Shown here: piece after piece, positions 39,221 through 49,293 of the stretch | Numbering within the stretch: position 1 is the first letter of the stretch | Layout of the letters: the number at the start of each line of letters is the position of its first letter | The notes under the pieces: generated by a model | What the model saw: the letters and a program-made list of their open reading frames with translations, nothing else | What the model was told of the DNA's origin: nothing | Database searches by the model: none | Source of the DNA: Leptospira bourretii | Lineage (GTDB): Bacteria; Spirochaetota; Leptospiria; Leptospirales; Leptospiraceae | NCBI RefSeq assembly: GCF_004770145.1 | Contig: NZ_RQFW01000005.1 | Coordinates: 558,001-622,000, forward strand | DNA length: 64,000 nt | Direction: 5' to 3' | Program-made: the position numbers and the translations under genes

Positions 39221-40930
39221 TCAGTATTTTGTCTTTGTATAACTCAATTTTTTATTGAGGATGATGTCCACATTGGTCACTTCCCCCGGTTGTACATGGA
39301 TCTCGGAGTTTTCTAGTTTCATTTCTTCCATAAAACTAGCTCGGATTTCATATTTTCCTGGTTTTAGGTTGGTGAACCAAAAGTATCCATCTTTGTCAGT
39401 GGTGACCTTGAAGATCTGGTTTGTCGAAACCACTGTTGGCATATAGATTGGGTGCTTTTCAATCGGATTGTCCAAGGTTTTATAGAACACTCGTCCTCGA
39501 ATGGCACCAAATCCATCCATGGAGTTGATTGCATCCACAGTCACAGTTTGTTTCGGAAGGACAGCCGTTGCCGTTTTGTAAATCGGATATTTGTCCGCAC
39601 GGATTTCGATTTGGTGGACCCCTGCAGGAAGGTTATCGATTTTTACATTGTAAATATCTCCCTGGATAAGAGTTCCATTTTTGGTGACAGATCCCCAAAT
39701 TTTCGATTTCTCTGTTGTGATTTGGGAAGTGTATTCCTGGTCATCCACAAGGACTTTGATAGATCTTACTTTGTCTTCCGCAGGTGACGATTTTAGTTTT
39801 CCCTGTTTGTTGAGAAGGTCATAAGGCGATTTTGTAGCCGCTCCCCCATAGGATTTGTCTTTGATGATGGAAGTACGAATGAGGATACTTCCTGTGGTGA
39901 CAGAAGGTGGTGCTGGTGGTTCCACTTCAACAATCGGTGGGATGACCACTGTTGTATCATTGGCTGGAGTTGGTTCCGGCTCTGGTGCTACAGGAGGAGT
40001 CGTTGTGTTGTTGTTTGGTGGTGTTGTTGTTTCAACTGGAGTGATGGGAACGTTGATCACAACATTCGGTGGTTTTGGTGGAGGGGTTTGTGGTTTTGGG
40101 GAACCCGATAAAAAGATCCCAGCGGCATTTCCAGAAACTTGCGGAGTTTGTTCATGGTTGAACTGGCGCGCCATTTTTACTGTTTCTTCTTTGGCAACAA
40201 AGAAGGCTTCGAGGGCAGTGACCACACTGTCTTTGTTTAAATCCCCTTTTTCCAAAGCATTTCCAAAGTTGTAAGTAAAGATCCCATGGTTGATAGTTCC
40301 TCCCACTTCAATAGAAGTTTGGTCATCGTCTGAAGAAGAAATGACTGCTTTGTCTTGGAAAAAGTAATCCTCTGCGTTTTGTCGGACCACCCCATCATTC
40401 CCTTGTGCAATCGGGATTTCTGCAGCACCACGGGTATTTTTCCCTTTTTTGGCAATCCCTCCTGAATAACAACAGTCCATCACAAGAACCGTTTTTTGGG
40501 ATTTGATTTCCGTTAAAAATTCGTTTAGTTCTTCATCCGAAATATGCGGGCGATCGTAACAAATGAGATAGTTACGCATTCCATTTTTTGCTTTCGCATC
40601 TTTCATATACATTCCATGGCCGGAGAAGTATAAAAAAACAGAATCCTCTTTGCCGACAACTTTCCCTAATTGGGTGATGGCATTTTTAACATTATCTCGA
40701 GTGACCATGGAACCTAACAGGACTTTGATATCCTTAAAGTTCCCTTTCTTTTGGATTTTTTCTTTTAAGAAGTTCGCGTCTGCTTCACAGAGATTCAACT
40801 CGGGGATTTTTGCTGTGTTCCCTTTGTAGTTAGTTCCAATGAACAACGCATAACGGTTCTGGCCAAACACCGGTAATCCGATGAGATAGGCTGATAGAAT
40901 GCAAACAAATATGTTTCGAAACGAAAACAT
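39221..40930 (-). CDS. exported caspase-like (C14) peptidase with Pro-rich linker and carboxypeptidase-regulatory-like domain
   Basis: A 569-aa secreted protein. Start at ATG 40930, which gives the signal peptide ending FVCILSAYLIGLPVFGQ and has GAGG upstream. The caspase p20-like domain (about 25-290) has YFSGHG with His105 and VMDCCYSGG with Cys154, so the His-Cys dyad is intact. A Pro/Thr-rich linker (about 295-355) joins it to beta domains, ending in a carboxypeptidase-regulatory-like fold (GYFWFTNLKPGKYEIRASF). Target unknown. It lies downstream of the DUF1574 and MBOAT genes on the same strand. Confidence 0.85.
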   Translation of the reverse strand: MFSFRNIFVCILSAYLIGLPVFGQNRYALFIGTNYKGNTAKIPELNLCEADANFLKEKIQKKGNFKDIKVLLGSMVTRDNVKNAITQLGKVVGKEDSVFLYFSGHGMYMKDAKAKNGMRNYLICYDRPHISDEELNEFLTEIKSQKTVLVMDCCYSGGIAKKGKNTRGAAEIPIAQGNDGVVRQNAEDYFFQDKAVISSSDDDQTSIEVGGTINHGIFTYNFGNALEKGDLNKDSVVTALEAFFVAKEETVKMARQFNHEQTPQVSGNAAGIFLSGSPKPQTPPPKPPNVVINVPITPVETTTPPNNNTTTPPVAPEPEPTPANDTTVVIPPIVEVEPPAPPSVTTGSILIRTSIIKDKSYGGAATKSPYDLLNKQGKLKSSPAEDKVRSIKVLVDDQEYTSQITTEKSKIWGSVTKNGTLIQGDIYNVKIDNLPAGVHQIEIRADKYPIYKTATAVLPKQTVTVDAINSMDGFGAIRGRVFYKTLDNPIEKHPIYMPTVVSTNQIFKVTTDKDGYFWFTNLKPGKYEIRASFMEEMKLENSEIHVQPGEVTNVDIILNKKLSYTKTKY

Positions 40931-40989
40931 GATTGGGTTTCCTCTTATCCGGATGGAGTGCTTCATTCTCCAACACCGGAAATCGGAAA

Positions 40990-42267
40990 TCAATTGGATT
41001 TTTGTTTGGAATTTAAAAAACGAAACACTTGAGGAAGAACAAAATTACGGAATTCTTCGTTTACCCGTTTTTCTCCTCGGCAATCGTAATGGATATTATC
41101 TACAAATCTCTCACTTGGGTAAGAGGAATCGGGAAAGAAAAAGAGCCCGACATCTGGATTCTCTCTAAAAAAAACTTTTAGATCGGCTAGAAGGTCTTTG
41201 GACTCCCTAGATTCTTGTTTTTCCTGAATCCATGGCATGTAGATCATTCCAAATTGGATCCCTTGTGAACGTGTGTATTCGATCAGTTCTTTTAATACGA
41301 TAAAGTCAGGTTTGCGGTAAACATAAGGAATTGGATTTTTAAGTTCTGCATCCAATTCCTTGCGAATCAACTCTTTCGAAAACAAAACAAGTTCTGGTTT
41401 CAATCGATTAGAAATATTATACTTTCCGAAATGGCGAGTGATTTGGTCTTCGATGGTGCGATTGTCTTCTAATTGGGAAGAGGCAGGTTTACAAAGTCCC
41501 GCTTCCACATTTTCACACGCCTCACAAAAAAGAGATCGTTCTTTGTAATTTTTGTCCACTTTCCAATTGGTTCCACTAAGCGCATTGCGAATGGCACCAT
41601 GAAACCGATACGATTCGTATAAAAGCGGCATGGCTTTGGATAGAATGTACAAACGTTCTACACCAGAATACTGATTGGATAATTCGGAAAATGTAAATTG
41701 GTGGAGATAACGATGTCCAAAAAACTCCCAAAGGATTTGGTTTGCATCTTCTTGTTTTCCGCTGTAACTGATGATATTTGTAGGAGTGGCAGTTCGAAAA
41801 AAATTCTTTTTTATGCCTTCATTCCATCTTCGATTGAGGTATTCAGAAACTGATTCATTTTCTTTGACGGCCTTAGCATCTGGATCGTAAAGTGGCGGGC
41901 CATATCCCGTAGAATAAAGTTTAGGTGATGCTGCAAACAAAATCATTTTTGGTTTGGCATTTCCCTTTTTTAAATACTTATCCAAAAAGAAACGATAGTA
42001 TTTGGGTCCCATTGCCGGCAAACTATGATTATAAATAGAAAATTCGACATCTGCTTGTTTTGGATATCCAGCCAAAGCCATTGACCTAGAATCACCTAAC
42101 ACAATTATGTCGGCGTCACCTTTGCCGGATTCTACAAAGTTTTTCTTTAAATTGACAAAGAAAATTTCCGGTTGTTCCAAATAGTGGATTCCAGTAAATC
42201 GGACCACAATTTCCAATACCAAAAAAAATAAGAGGGTAATCCCAATTCCTAAAAATTTAGAACGCAA
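40990..42267 (-). CDS. DUF1574 family membrane-anchored SGNH-like protein
   Basis: A 425-aa protein with one N-terminal membrane helix and an extracytoplasmic domain with GDSRSMALAG (residues about 58-67), the first block of an SGNH-type esterase, and a late Asp-x-x-His-like DNIHYDCRG. DUF1574 proteins are abundant in Leptospira and lie beside MBOAT genes, so it probably completes transfer of acyl groups to a surface polysaccharide, like AlgJ/AlgX. It overlaps the MBOAT gene by 11 bp. Confidence 0.8.
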   Translation of the reverse strand: MRSKFLGIGITLLFFLVLEIVVRFTGIHYLEQPEIFFVNLKKNFVESGKGDADIIVLGDSRSMALAGYPKQADVEFSIYNHSLPAMGPKYYRFFLDKYLKKGNAKPKMILFAASPKLYSTGYGPPLYDPDAKAVKENESVSEYLNRRWNEGIKKNFFRTATPTNIISYSGKQEDANQILWEFFGHRYLHQFTFSELSNQYSGVERLYILSKAMPLLYESYRFHGAIRNALSGTNWKVDKNYKERSLFCEACENVEAGLCKPASSQLEDNRTIEDQITRHFGKYNISNRLKPELVLFSKELIRKELDAELKNPIPYVYRKPDFIVLKELIEYTRSQGIQFGMIYMPWIQEKQESRESKDLLADLKVFFRENPDVGLFFFPDSSYPSERFVDNIHYDCRGEKRVNEEFRNFVLPQVFRFLNSKQKSN

Positions 42268-43813
42268 AGTAAATTACCTCCTTTCCAAAAACTCCCCGAG
42301 TGAGAATGAGAAATCCCATAAAAGATAAAACAAATGCTTGTACGATTGGATGAGTCAAAAATACCCAATACCTTTCTTTTTTAAAATAGGAGATTCCGTC
42401 GATGATGAGAAGTGGCAAAAAGATTTTGAAATACTCTTCAAAAAGACCTAATACATTCTTAATGTTATTATTCGGATTTAAGTCCCAGTCCCAGAACATT
42501 AGGAATTTTTTCATATAAAGAAACATCATATCGGCATCATAAGAGCGAAACCCTACAGCACTAAAGACAACAAGAGTATAAACCAACACTCGAGAAAAAG
42601 TTCCAGAAAGAATACTTTGGATTATTTGAAGAAATGAAGGTTTTGTGATCTCTACAACATCGGTTTTATCATCTTTCTTTTTTGCAAAAGCCACAAGGTA
42701 AATGATCGTGTATACACCTTGCAAACAACCCCAAGTGATAAAAGTCCAATTGGCCCCATGCCAAAGCCCTGATAAGAAGAAAATGATGAATAAGTTTCTG
42801 TATTGAGCAAACTTTCCATATTTACTTCCACCGAGTGAAATATAAATATAATCGCGAAACCACCTATTCAGCGTTACATGCCAACGATTCCAAAATTCTG
42901 TTGGTGTTTTGGAAAATTCTGGAGTTTCAAAATTAACAGTAAGAGTAACTCCAAGAAGTCTTGAAACACCAAGAGCAATAAAAGAATAACCAGCAAAGTC
43001 ACAATAAATTTGTGTTAAAAATAAAAACCCACCAGCAAACACTTGGGATCCATCCATGGCCTGGATGATGTCTGGATTTTGAGTATAAAGAGATTTTCCT
43101 GCAAGGAAAACTTGGTCGACGTAAGTGGCTAAGTTATCGGCCACATAGACCTTCATAAAATAACCAAGAAGGATATCATACAATCCTTTCTGCACTCCAT
43201 CCCAAGTGGGGAATTTTGGTTTTTTCAATTGAGGAAGAAGGTCTTGGGCACGTTCGATGGGACCTGCCACAAGTTGTGGAAAATAATTCACAAACAGAGC
43301 AAAATCAAAAAAATCACGTTCCGCTTTGATTTGTTTTCGGAACACATCGATTGTATAAGACATGGTTTGGAAAGTATAAAAACTAATCCCCACAGGAAGG
43401 ATGATGTTTCTTAACAAATAAGTATGGGAATCCGCCACGGCAGTAGAACCCATCCACAATGCCAATTGGTTCCAGGAATCGATAAGATTCACTGCGAAAA
43501 AATCATAGTACTTCATTGTAAAAAGAAGGCCCAAGTTGGCTAAAATAGAAACTGATAGGTAAAGGCGACGACGAATTTGGTTTTCTGTACCTTCAATTAA
43601 TATGGCAGCACAATAGTCGATAATGGTACTGACAAGGATGAGAGTGAGAAAAAACCACTCCCACCACCCGTAAAAAAAGTAAGATGCAAGGAGTAACCAA
43701 AGGTTTTGTGCGCGGTAGGCCCATTTTTGTTTTCCGGCAAACCAACCGAATCCCAAAAAGACCGCATACACGATAAGAAAGAATAACAAAAAGACAAAGG
43801 TATTAAAAAGCAT
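42257..43813 (-). CDS. MBOAT family O-acyltransferase (AlgI-like)
   Basis: A 518-aa polytopic membrane protein. The MBOAT hallmarks are present: QTMSYTIDVFRKQI, FPQLVAGPIERAQDLLPQL, FWNRWHVTLNRWFRDYIYISLGG and the active-site His in FFLSGLWHGANWTFITWG. AlgI-type members carry acetyl groups across the membrane for polysaccharide O-acetylation. First gene of the MBOAT-DUF1574-caspase-like series, divergent from recQ with 60 bp between. Confidence 0.93.
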   Translation of the reverse strand: MLFNTFVFLLFFLIVYAVFLGFGWFAGKQKWAYRAQNLWLLLASYFFYGWWEWFFLTLILVSTIIDYCAAILIEGTENQIRRRLYLSVSILANLGLLFTMKYYDFFAVNLIDSWNQLALWMGSTAVADSHTYLLRNIILPVGISFYTFQTMSYTIDVFRKQIKAERDFFDFALFVNYFPQLVAGPIERAQDLLPQLKKPKFPTWDGVQKGLYDILLGYFMKVYVADNLATYVDQVFLAGKSLYTQNPDIIQAMDGSQVFAGGFLFLTQIYCDFAGYSFIALGVSRLLGVTLTVNFETPEFSKTPTEFWNRWHVTLNRWFRDYIYISLGGSKYGKFAQYRNLFIIFFLSGLWHGANWTFITWGCLQGVYTIIYLVAFAKKKDDKTDVVEITKPSFLQIIQSILSGTFSRVLVYTLVVFSAVGFRSYDADMMFLYMKKFLMFWDWDLNPNNNIKNVLGLFEEYFKIFLPLLIIDGISYFKKERYWVFLTHPIVQAFVLSFMGFLILTRGVFGKEVIYFAF

Positions 43814-43873
43814 CGGTCTTCGTTACAATTTCCGGGTCACTCGATTCTGTAAAATTGAAAAAATGAGGACAAA

Positions 43874-45781
43874 ATGGAGAATCTTATCGTTGACCCTTTC
43901 GGATTTGCAGAAATCTTGAGAGTTACCTTGGATCTACGTTCGGAACTCAAAACCAAATTCGGTTTTTCGGAATTTCGCCCGGGCCAAGAAGAGGCCATTC
44001 GTTCTGTGTTAACAGGACAAGATACCCTGGCCATTTTACCAACTGGTGCGGGAAAGTCTCTCATCTACCAACTCCCGGCAGCCATCCAGAAAAATAAACT
44101 AACCCTTGTTATCTCTCCTCTCATTGCGCTGATGAAAGACCAAACCGAGAGTTTACTTGCCAAAGGAATTCCTGCAGCTTTTTGTAATTCCACACAAGAT
44201 GAAGTCGAACAAATGACCATCCTTGCCAAATCGGTAAAAGGAGAAATTCGAGTTCTTCTCGTTTCACCGGAAAGAGCACTTTCCAATGGATTCCTTCATA
44301 TCTTTCGGGAACTCGACTTATTTGCACTTGTTATAGATGAAGCCCATTGTGTTTCACAATGGGGACATGACTTTCGTCCCGAATACCGCCAAATCCATAT
44401 TTTGCGGGAACGCCACCCTCGTCCCAATTTTCCGATCCTTGCCCTTACGGCAACTGCTACGACAAAAGTCCAAACAGATGTTCAAAACGCACTTGGAATG
44501 AAATCACCAAAAGTGGTTCTTTCCACTTTTTATAGACCTAATTTAAAATTCAGTGTGGAATATCCGGCTGCCGAAAGGGACAAAGCAGACAGGCTCATTG
44601 AACTTTTGGAACCTTGGAAAGATGGAAGGAAATTTCCAGGTCGTGCCATTGTTTACTGTGCCACAAGAAAAAAAACCGATGAAGTGTATGATCTTTTAAA
44701 AGACTTTGGATTCTCTGTGGGAAAATACCATGCCGGAAGAACCGATGGAATCAGGGAACGAACTCAAAATGCTTACACTTCTGGAAAAGTTCCTATCCTT
44801 GTCGCTACCAATGCTTTTGGAATGGGCATGGACCAACCTGATGTTCGTTTGGTTGTGCATTACCAAGTTCCAGCCTCTCTCGAAGCTTATTACCAAGAAG
44901 CGGGTCGTGCCGGAAGGGATGGGCTTGGGTCAGAATGTGTTTTGTTTTTTAAAGCGGGTGATGTGGCCACACAAGCTTTTATGTTATCGAAAGAAACCAA
45001 CTTCAAAGGTGGTGACACTCTTCTCAAATACATTAAAGAGTATGCAGGCAAAGAGGAATGTAGGCAAGTCCAACTTTGTTCTTATTTTGGTGAAACCATT
45101 TCTCCTTGTGGGAATTGCGATATTTGTACTGAGGTTGGCTCCAACCTCCATCGATCCCATTTTTTAAAAACAGAAGCCGCCAAAGTCCAAAAGAAAAATG
45201 AAAAAAGGGAATACCCACTTTCGGAATGGGAAGAAGAAACCATTCAAAATTTTTTAAAAGAACATCCTGCTGTATTTGGAAAAACCATCATTGCCAAAAC
45301 TCTTGTTGGCAAACGCACAAAAGATGTGCTTCGGTATCGAATGGAACGAAATCCCTTCCATGGAAAATTGGATGGAATTCCGGAAGAAGCAGTCGTTGCA
45401 AAACTTGAAACCTGGGTGGAGGAAAAAAAAGTTTTAGTAGCAGGGGCCAAATACCCAAAATTATATTTACCCAATTTTGTTAAAACAAAATCAAAAATTT
45501 CCTCATCTAACTCTGATGATACGAACTCATCTCCATCAAAAATAAAAAAACCACCTACTCTCCATTCCCAAATTTTAAAAGAACTGATGAATTACCGCGA
45601 TCGGAAAGCAAGACAACTCAAGTGGAAAAAGTTTATGGTATTTCAAAATCCTGTTCTCAAACGAATTGCGGAAAGAAAACCAAAAAACCTTTCGGAGCTC
45701 GAAGCCACAAAGGGTGTGGGCCCGGCCAAGGTGGAACGATTTGGAAATGATATCATTGAAATCTTATCCAAATGGGACTAA
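43874..45781 (+). CDS. recQ: ATP-dependent DNA helicase RecQ
   Basis: A 3'-5' SF2 helicase of recombination and repair. The 635-aa protein has the motif 0 FRPGQEEAI, Walker A PTGAGKSLIYQLP, DEAHCVSQWGHDFRP, TATATTKV, the QEAGRAGRDG motif VI, a zinc-binding Cys set ending CGNCDIC, and a C-terminal HRDC domain (KWKKFMVFQNPVLKRIAERKPKNLSEL ... GVGPAKVERFG). GAGG lies 6 bp before the ATG. The RQC region between the Cys cluster and HRDC looks divergent. Confidence 0.95.
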   Translation: MENLIVDPFGFAEILRVTLDLRSELKTKFGFSEFRPGQEEAIRSVLTGQDTLAILPTGAGKSLIYQLPAAIQKNKLTLVISPLIALMKDQTESLLAKGIPAAFCNSTQDEVEQMTILAKSVKGEIRVLLVSPERALSNGFLHIFRELDLFALVIDEAHCVSQWGHDFRPEYRQIHILRERHPRPNFPILALTATATTKVQTDVQNALGMKSPKVVLSTFYRPNLKFSVEYPAAERDKADRLIELLEPWKDGRKFPGRAIVYCATRKKTDEVYDLLKDFGFSVGKYHAGRTDGIRERTQNAYTSGKVPILVATNAFGMGMDQPDVRLVVHYQVPASLEAYYQEAGRAGRDGLGSECVLFFKAGDVATQAFMLSKETNFKGGDTLLKYIKEYAGKEECRQVQLCSYFGETISPCGNCDICTEVGSNLHRSHFLKTEAAKVQKKNEKREYPLSEWEEETIQNFLKEHPAVFGKTIIAKTLVGKRTKDVLRYRMERNPFHGKLDGIPEEAVVAKLETWVEEKKVLVAGAKYPKLYLPNFVKTKSKISSSNSDDTNSSPSKIKKPPTLHSQILKELMNYRDRKARQLKWKKFMVFQNPVLKRIAERKPKNLSELEATKGVGPAKVERFGNDIIEILSKWD

Positions 45782-45825
45782 ATGTCCTCTTACGAAGGAA
45801 AATCCGATCAAATCTTAGAACCTAG

Positions 45826-45848
45826 TTCATGTCCATAGTGGACTTGAA
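45826..45848. promoter_or_regulatory. imperfect hairpin between recQ and the dihydroorotase gene
   Basis: TTCA-T-GTCCA-TAG-TGGAC-T-TGAA forms a nine-pair stem with one T/T mismatch and a three-base loop. No T-run follows, so it is not a standard terminator. Confidence 0.25.
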
Positions 45849-45907
45849 ACAAACTTAGATTCAGTCACATCCAAAGTAAATTCCCTTGAAACTTTCCATG
45901 TCTCTTA

Positions 45908-45921
45908 GAATCTGCAGATTC
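45908..45921. promoter_or_regulatory. perfect 14-bp palindrome just before the dihydroorotase ribosome site
   Basis: GAATCTGCAGATTC ends 3 bp upstream of the GGGG ribosome site (45925-45928). It could be an operator or an mRNA structure that limits access to the start. Confidence 0.38.
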
Positions 45922-45932
45922 ATAGGGGCAAA

Positions 45933-47177
45933 ATGGAAAAAATTGCAGGGAAGATCGTAACTCACGAAAGAGAATGGGAAGGTACAATTGAATTCGATTC
46001 AAATACCGGACTCATCACAGAAGTGAAAGATGGAATTGATCCAGAAGCTTGCCAATTTCCCGAAGGTACAGTGATTTTTCCTGGTTTTGGAGATATCCAC
46101 ATTCACGCAAGAGAAGATGTGAGTGGAAAACATACTTACAAAGAAGATTTTATTTCTGCCGGGAATGCAGCCATCAATGGTGGAGTGATCCATGTGGCAG
46201 ATATGCCAAACAATCCCGTACCTCCCATTGACGATGAATCTTATGCCGCCAAACAAGCGCTCACCAAAAAAGCACCCATTCATATCACATTGTATGCAGG
46301 GATTGGACCTCATACCAAACCACTAGAAAAAAAAGTTCCCTATAAAGTGTTTATGGGACCTTCCATTGGCGAATTGTTTTTTCATGACAATGCTTCATTG
46401 GAAGAAGTGATCAAACATTACGTTGGCCAAGACATTAGTTTTCACTGTGAAGACCCAGAGATTCTAGTAGCAAATCAATCACAACCGACACACGAAAAAA
46501 GACGTCCCAAAGAAGCTGAAACAGTCGCGACGGATTTTGCTTTGTATTTAATCGAAAAATACAATCTCAAAGGAAAACTCTGTCACTATTCTACAAAAGA
46601 TGGTCTTTCAAAAATCATCGCAGCGAAAAAAAGAGGAGTGAATGTGACTTGTGAAGTCACCCCTACACATTTGATGTTTGATACGGATATGTTAACAGAA
46701 ACCAATCACAAATGGTTTCAGATGAACCCACCCCTTCGTGGAAAAGAAGACCGCGAAGCGATGGTGAAAGGGATTTTGGATGGACATATCGATTATTTGG
46801 CGACAGACCACGCTCCCCACTCCATAGAAGAAAAACAAAAAGGGACAAGTGGGATCTCACAACTGGATACGTATGGGTTATTTGTCACCTATATGATACT
46901 CAAACTAAACATTCCGATGACTACAATTGCAAAAATCTGTTCCAAAAACCCAGGAGAGTTTGTGGCACCCTATTTACCGGAAACATTTGGAAAAGGGGTT
47001 GGTATCCTTAATCAAGGTTATGCGGCAAATTTTTCTGTCTTAAATTTAAAAAAACCAGTTGAATTTAAAAAATCAATGGTTAAAAGTAAGTCCGGCTGGT
47101 CACCCTTTGAGGGATTCCAATTTCCTGGATCCATCGAAGCAGTTTACTTTTTAGGCAAAGAAATACATGCAAAATGA
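45933..47177 (+). CDS. pyrC: dihydroorotase-type amidohydrolase
   Basis: A 414-aa amidohydrolase. The metal motif GDIHIHARED, ADMPNNPVPP, KVFMGPS (candidate carboxylated Lys), FHCED, CHYST, CEVTPTHLMF and ATDHAPHSIEEK follow the dihydroorotase order, so it probably closes carbamoyl aspartate to dihydroorotate in pyrimidine synthesis. Allantoinase or hydantoinase activity is less likely. No other pyr genes are adjacent. The GGDEF/EAL gene starts 11 bp before its stop. Confidence 0.75.
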   Translation: MEKIAGKIVTHEREWEGTIEFDSNTGLITEVKDGIDPEACQFPEGTVIFPGFGDIHIHAREDVSGKHTYKEDFISAGNAAINGGVIHVADMPNNPVPPIDDESYAAKQALTKKAPIHITLYAGIGPHTKPLEKKVPYKVFMGPSIGELFFHDNASLEEVIKHYVGQDISFHCEDPEILVANQSQPTHEKRRPKEAETVATDFALYLIEKYNLKGKLCHYSTKDGLSKIIAAKKRGVNVTCEVTPTHLMFDTDMLTETNHKWFQMNPPLRGKEDREAMVKGILDGHIDYLATDHAPHSIEEKQKGTSGISQLDTYGLFVTYMILKLNIPMTTIAKICSKNPGEFVAPYLPETFGKGVGILNQGYAANFSVLNLKKPVEFKKSMVKSKSGWSPFEGFQFPGSIEAVYFLGKEIHAK

Positions 47178-49251
47178 GCCATTAGGCAGTAAAATTCTCT
47201 CTGGTCTCACCGTTAAGTCACTCCTTGCGGAATATCCGAATAGTTTTCAAGTTTTAGATTGGGAAGGAAATTTTATTTCTGTTACCGAACGATTTGCTCG
47301 GTTTTTAGAATTTCAACCAAAAGATATTGTTGGTAAATCCATTGTTGATTTTGCCCACGAAGACGACAAAGAAAACACAAAGTATACCTTTGATAGTTTA
47401 GGCGAAAATCCAAATATTGTAAATTTCGAAAACCGCTTAGTCACCCACTCAAACGAAGAAGTGTGGATCATTTGGTTACTCATTCCTTTACGTGAATCAA
47501 AAATTATTCTTGGATTCGATAGAGACGTTACCATCCAAAAGGACATTTCGTTCGAATTCCTCCTCCAACAACAGAAGTATAAATCTATTTTTGACAACCT
47601 TCCCATGGGAATTGCTATCACCGATGAAAAGGGGAAAATTGTTGAGACCAATAAAACAGCAAGAACCTATTTCAATATCCAAGATGGGGAACTTTTAAAT
47701 CGTACTTTAAACATTCGTAAATACACTCTCATTCAGCCGAATGGAAATAAAATTTATCCAAGAAATTCCAGTCTCATGCGTGCGTTGCGACACAAAGAAG
47801 TGATTCGTAATATGGAGATTGGTCTAATCAAAGAAGAAAAAATTACTTGGTTTGATATTTTAGCAACACCGATTCCTCTCGAAAACTTTGGCCTTGCCGT
47901 TGCGTTTCTTGACATCACACAAAGAAGGCATGCAGAAGAAAAAATAGCATACCTAGCTTTTTTTGATCAACTCACCAATCTTCCCAACAGAAACTCTTTG
48001 ATTGATAAACTTTTTCCAATCTTTGAAGAAGCAAGAAGGCATGGAAATCTTGTAGGTATCCTTGCCATTGATTTAGATAACTTTAAAATCATCAATGATT
48101 CTCGTGGCCATGAATTTGGTGATAAAATTATCAAACTCGTTGCGTATCGAATCCGAGAAAGTATCAGAGTCTATGATCTGATTAGTAGACAAGGTGGCGA
48201 TGAATTCACAGTTGTATTGCCCGATTTATCTAACGAAAGAGATGCAGCTGTTATTTCCGAATCCATTTTGGATGCCATGACTCATCCATTTGTCATCGAT
48301 GGGGAAAGAATTTTTGTAAACATATCGATTGGGATCGCACTTTATCCTACAGATGGAAAAGATTCCAACACACTTCTAAAAAATGCAGACAGTGCTCTCA
48401 ACTTAGCAAAATCCCAAGGGAAAAACTGTTATGTATTTTTTACAGAAGAACTACAAACTGTTGTGGCAGAAAGATTGGAAATCGAAAACAGGATGCGGAT
48501 TGCCATCATCGAAAACCAATTCACTTTGATGTACCAACCCAAAATCGATCTTTATACAAAAAAACCTGTGGGTGTTGAAGCCCTCATCCGTTGGCGTCAT
48601 CCTGAACGCGGACTTATTTCTCCCAATGTATTCATTCCCATCTCTGAAGAAACAGGGATGATATTTGCGATTGGTGAATGGGTCATAAAATCAGCAATCC
48701 AAACAATGAGATATTGGAAAGACCAAGGGATTAATGATGTTTCGATGGCGGTCAATATCTCCACCAAACAGTTCAAACACGAAAGATTAATTTCTACGAT
48801 TGCTGAAAACCTAAAACTATTCAAAGTGGATCCGCATGATTTGGAAGTGGAACTCACGGAAAGTTCTGTTATGGAAAATGCCGACGCTGCCGTCCGGACC
48901 ATGCAAGAGATTCGAAAACTCGGTGCCAAAATTGCAATTGATGATTTTGGAACCGGCTATAGTAGTTTGGGGTATTTGAAAAAACTTCCGATTTCCTCTT
49001 TAAAAATTGATCGTTCTTTTGTATCTGAAATCACATCAGACAAAGATTCCAAAACCATCATCCATGCTGTTTCCAATCTAGCACATAACCTTGGTTTGAG
49101 TGTTGTGGCGGAAGGAGCAGAAACTGAGGAACAAGTCAAGTTACTTGCCGAAAGTGGAGTTGATCTCATCCAAGGATTTTATTTCGCCAAACCGATGAGT
49201 TCTGAGGAATGCCTTCATTTTCTGAAGACAGAACTTGGAATTTCGGATTGA
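47167..49251 (+). CDS. PAS-PAS-GGDEF-EAL c-di-GMP enzyme
   Basis: A 694-aa cytoplasmic protein: two PAS domains (about 15-130 and 135-255), GGDEF (about 260-430) and EAL (about 440-690). The GGDEF motif (343-347) and metal residues in AIDLDNFKIIND are intact. The EAL domain keeps EALIRW (471-476), NIS, ELTES, DDFGTGYSS, the Lys of LKIDRSF, AEGAETEEQ and IQGFYFAKP. It could therefore both make and break c-di-GMP. No I-site RxxD is obvious before GGDEF. Overlaps the dihydroorotase stop by 11 bp. Confidence 0.93.
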   Translation: MQNEPLGSKILSGLTVKSLLAEYPNSFQVLDWEGNFISVTERFARFLEFQPKDIVGKSIVDFAHEDDKENTKYTFDSLGENPNIVNFENRLVTHSNEEVWIIWLLIPLRESKIILGFDRDVTIQKDISFEFLLQQQKYKSIFDNLPMGIAITDEKGKIVETNKTARTYFNIQDGELLNRTLNIRKYTLIQPNGNKIYPRNSSLMRALRHKEVIRNMEIGLIKEEKITWFDILATPIPLENFGLAVAFLDITQRRHAEEKIAYLAFFDQLTNLPNRNSLIDKLFPIFEEARRHGNLVGILAIDLDNFKIINDSRGHEFGDKIIKLVAYRIRESIRVYDLISRQGGDEFTVVLPDLSNERDAAVISESILDAMTHPFVIDGERIFVNISIGIALYPTDGKDSNTLLKNADSALNLAKSQGKNCYVFFTEELQTVVAERLEIENRMRIAIIENQFTLMYQPKIDLYTKKPVGVEALIRWRHPERGLISPNVFIPISEETGMIFAIGEWVIKSAIQTMRYWKDQGINDVSMAVNISTKQFKHERLISTIAENLKLFKVDPHDLEVELTESSVMENADAAVRTMQEIRKLGAKIAIDDFGTGYSSLGYLKKLPISSLKIDRSFVSEITSDKDSKTIIHAVSNLAHNLGLSVVAEGAETEEQVKLLAESGVDLIQGFYFAKPMSSEECLHFLKTELGISD

Positions 49252-49293
49252 CCCGGTCGCTTTCCCACCGTTTTTATCAATTAAGGATTTCAC

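Noticed and set aside
44706..45167. 153-codon frame inside recQ
   Set aside because: Same strand, different frame; its length reflects base composition within the recQ coding sequence.
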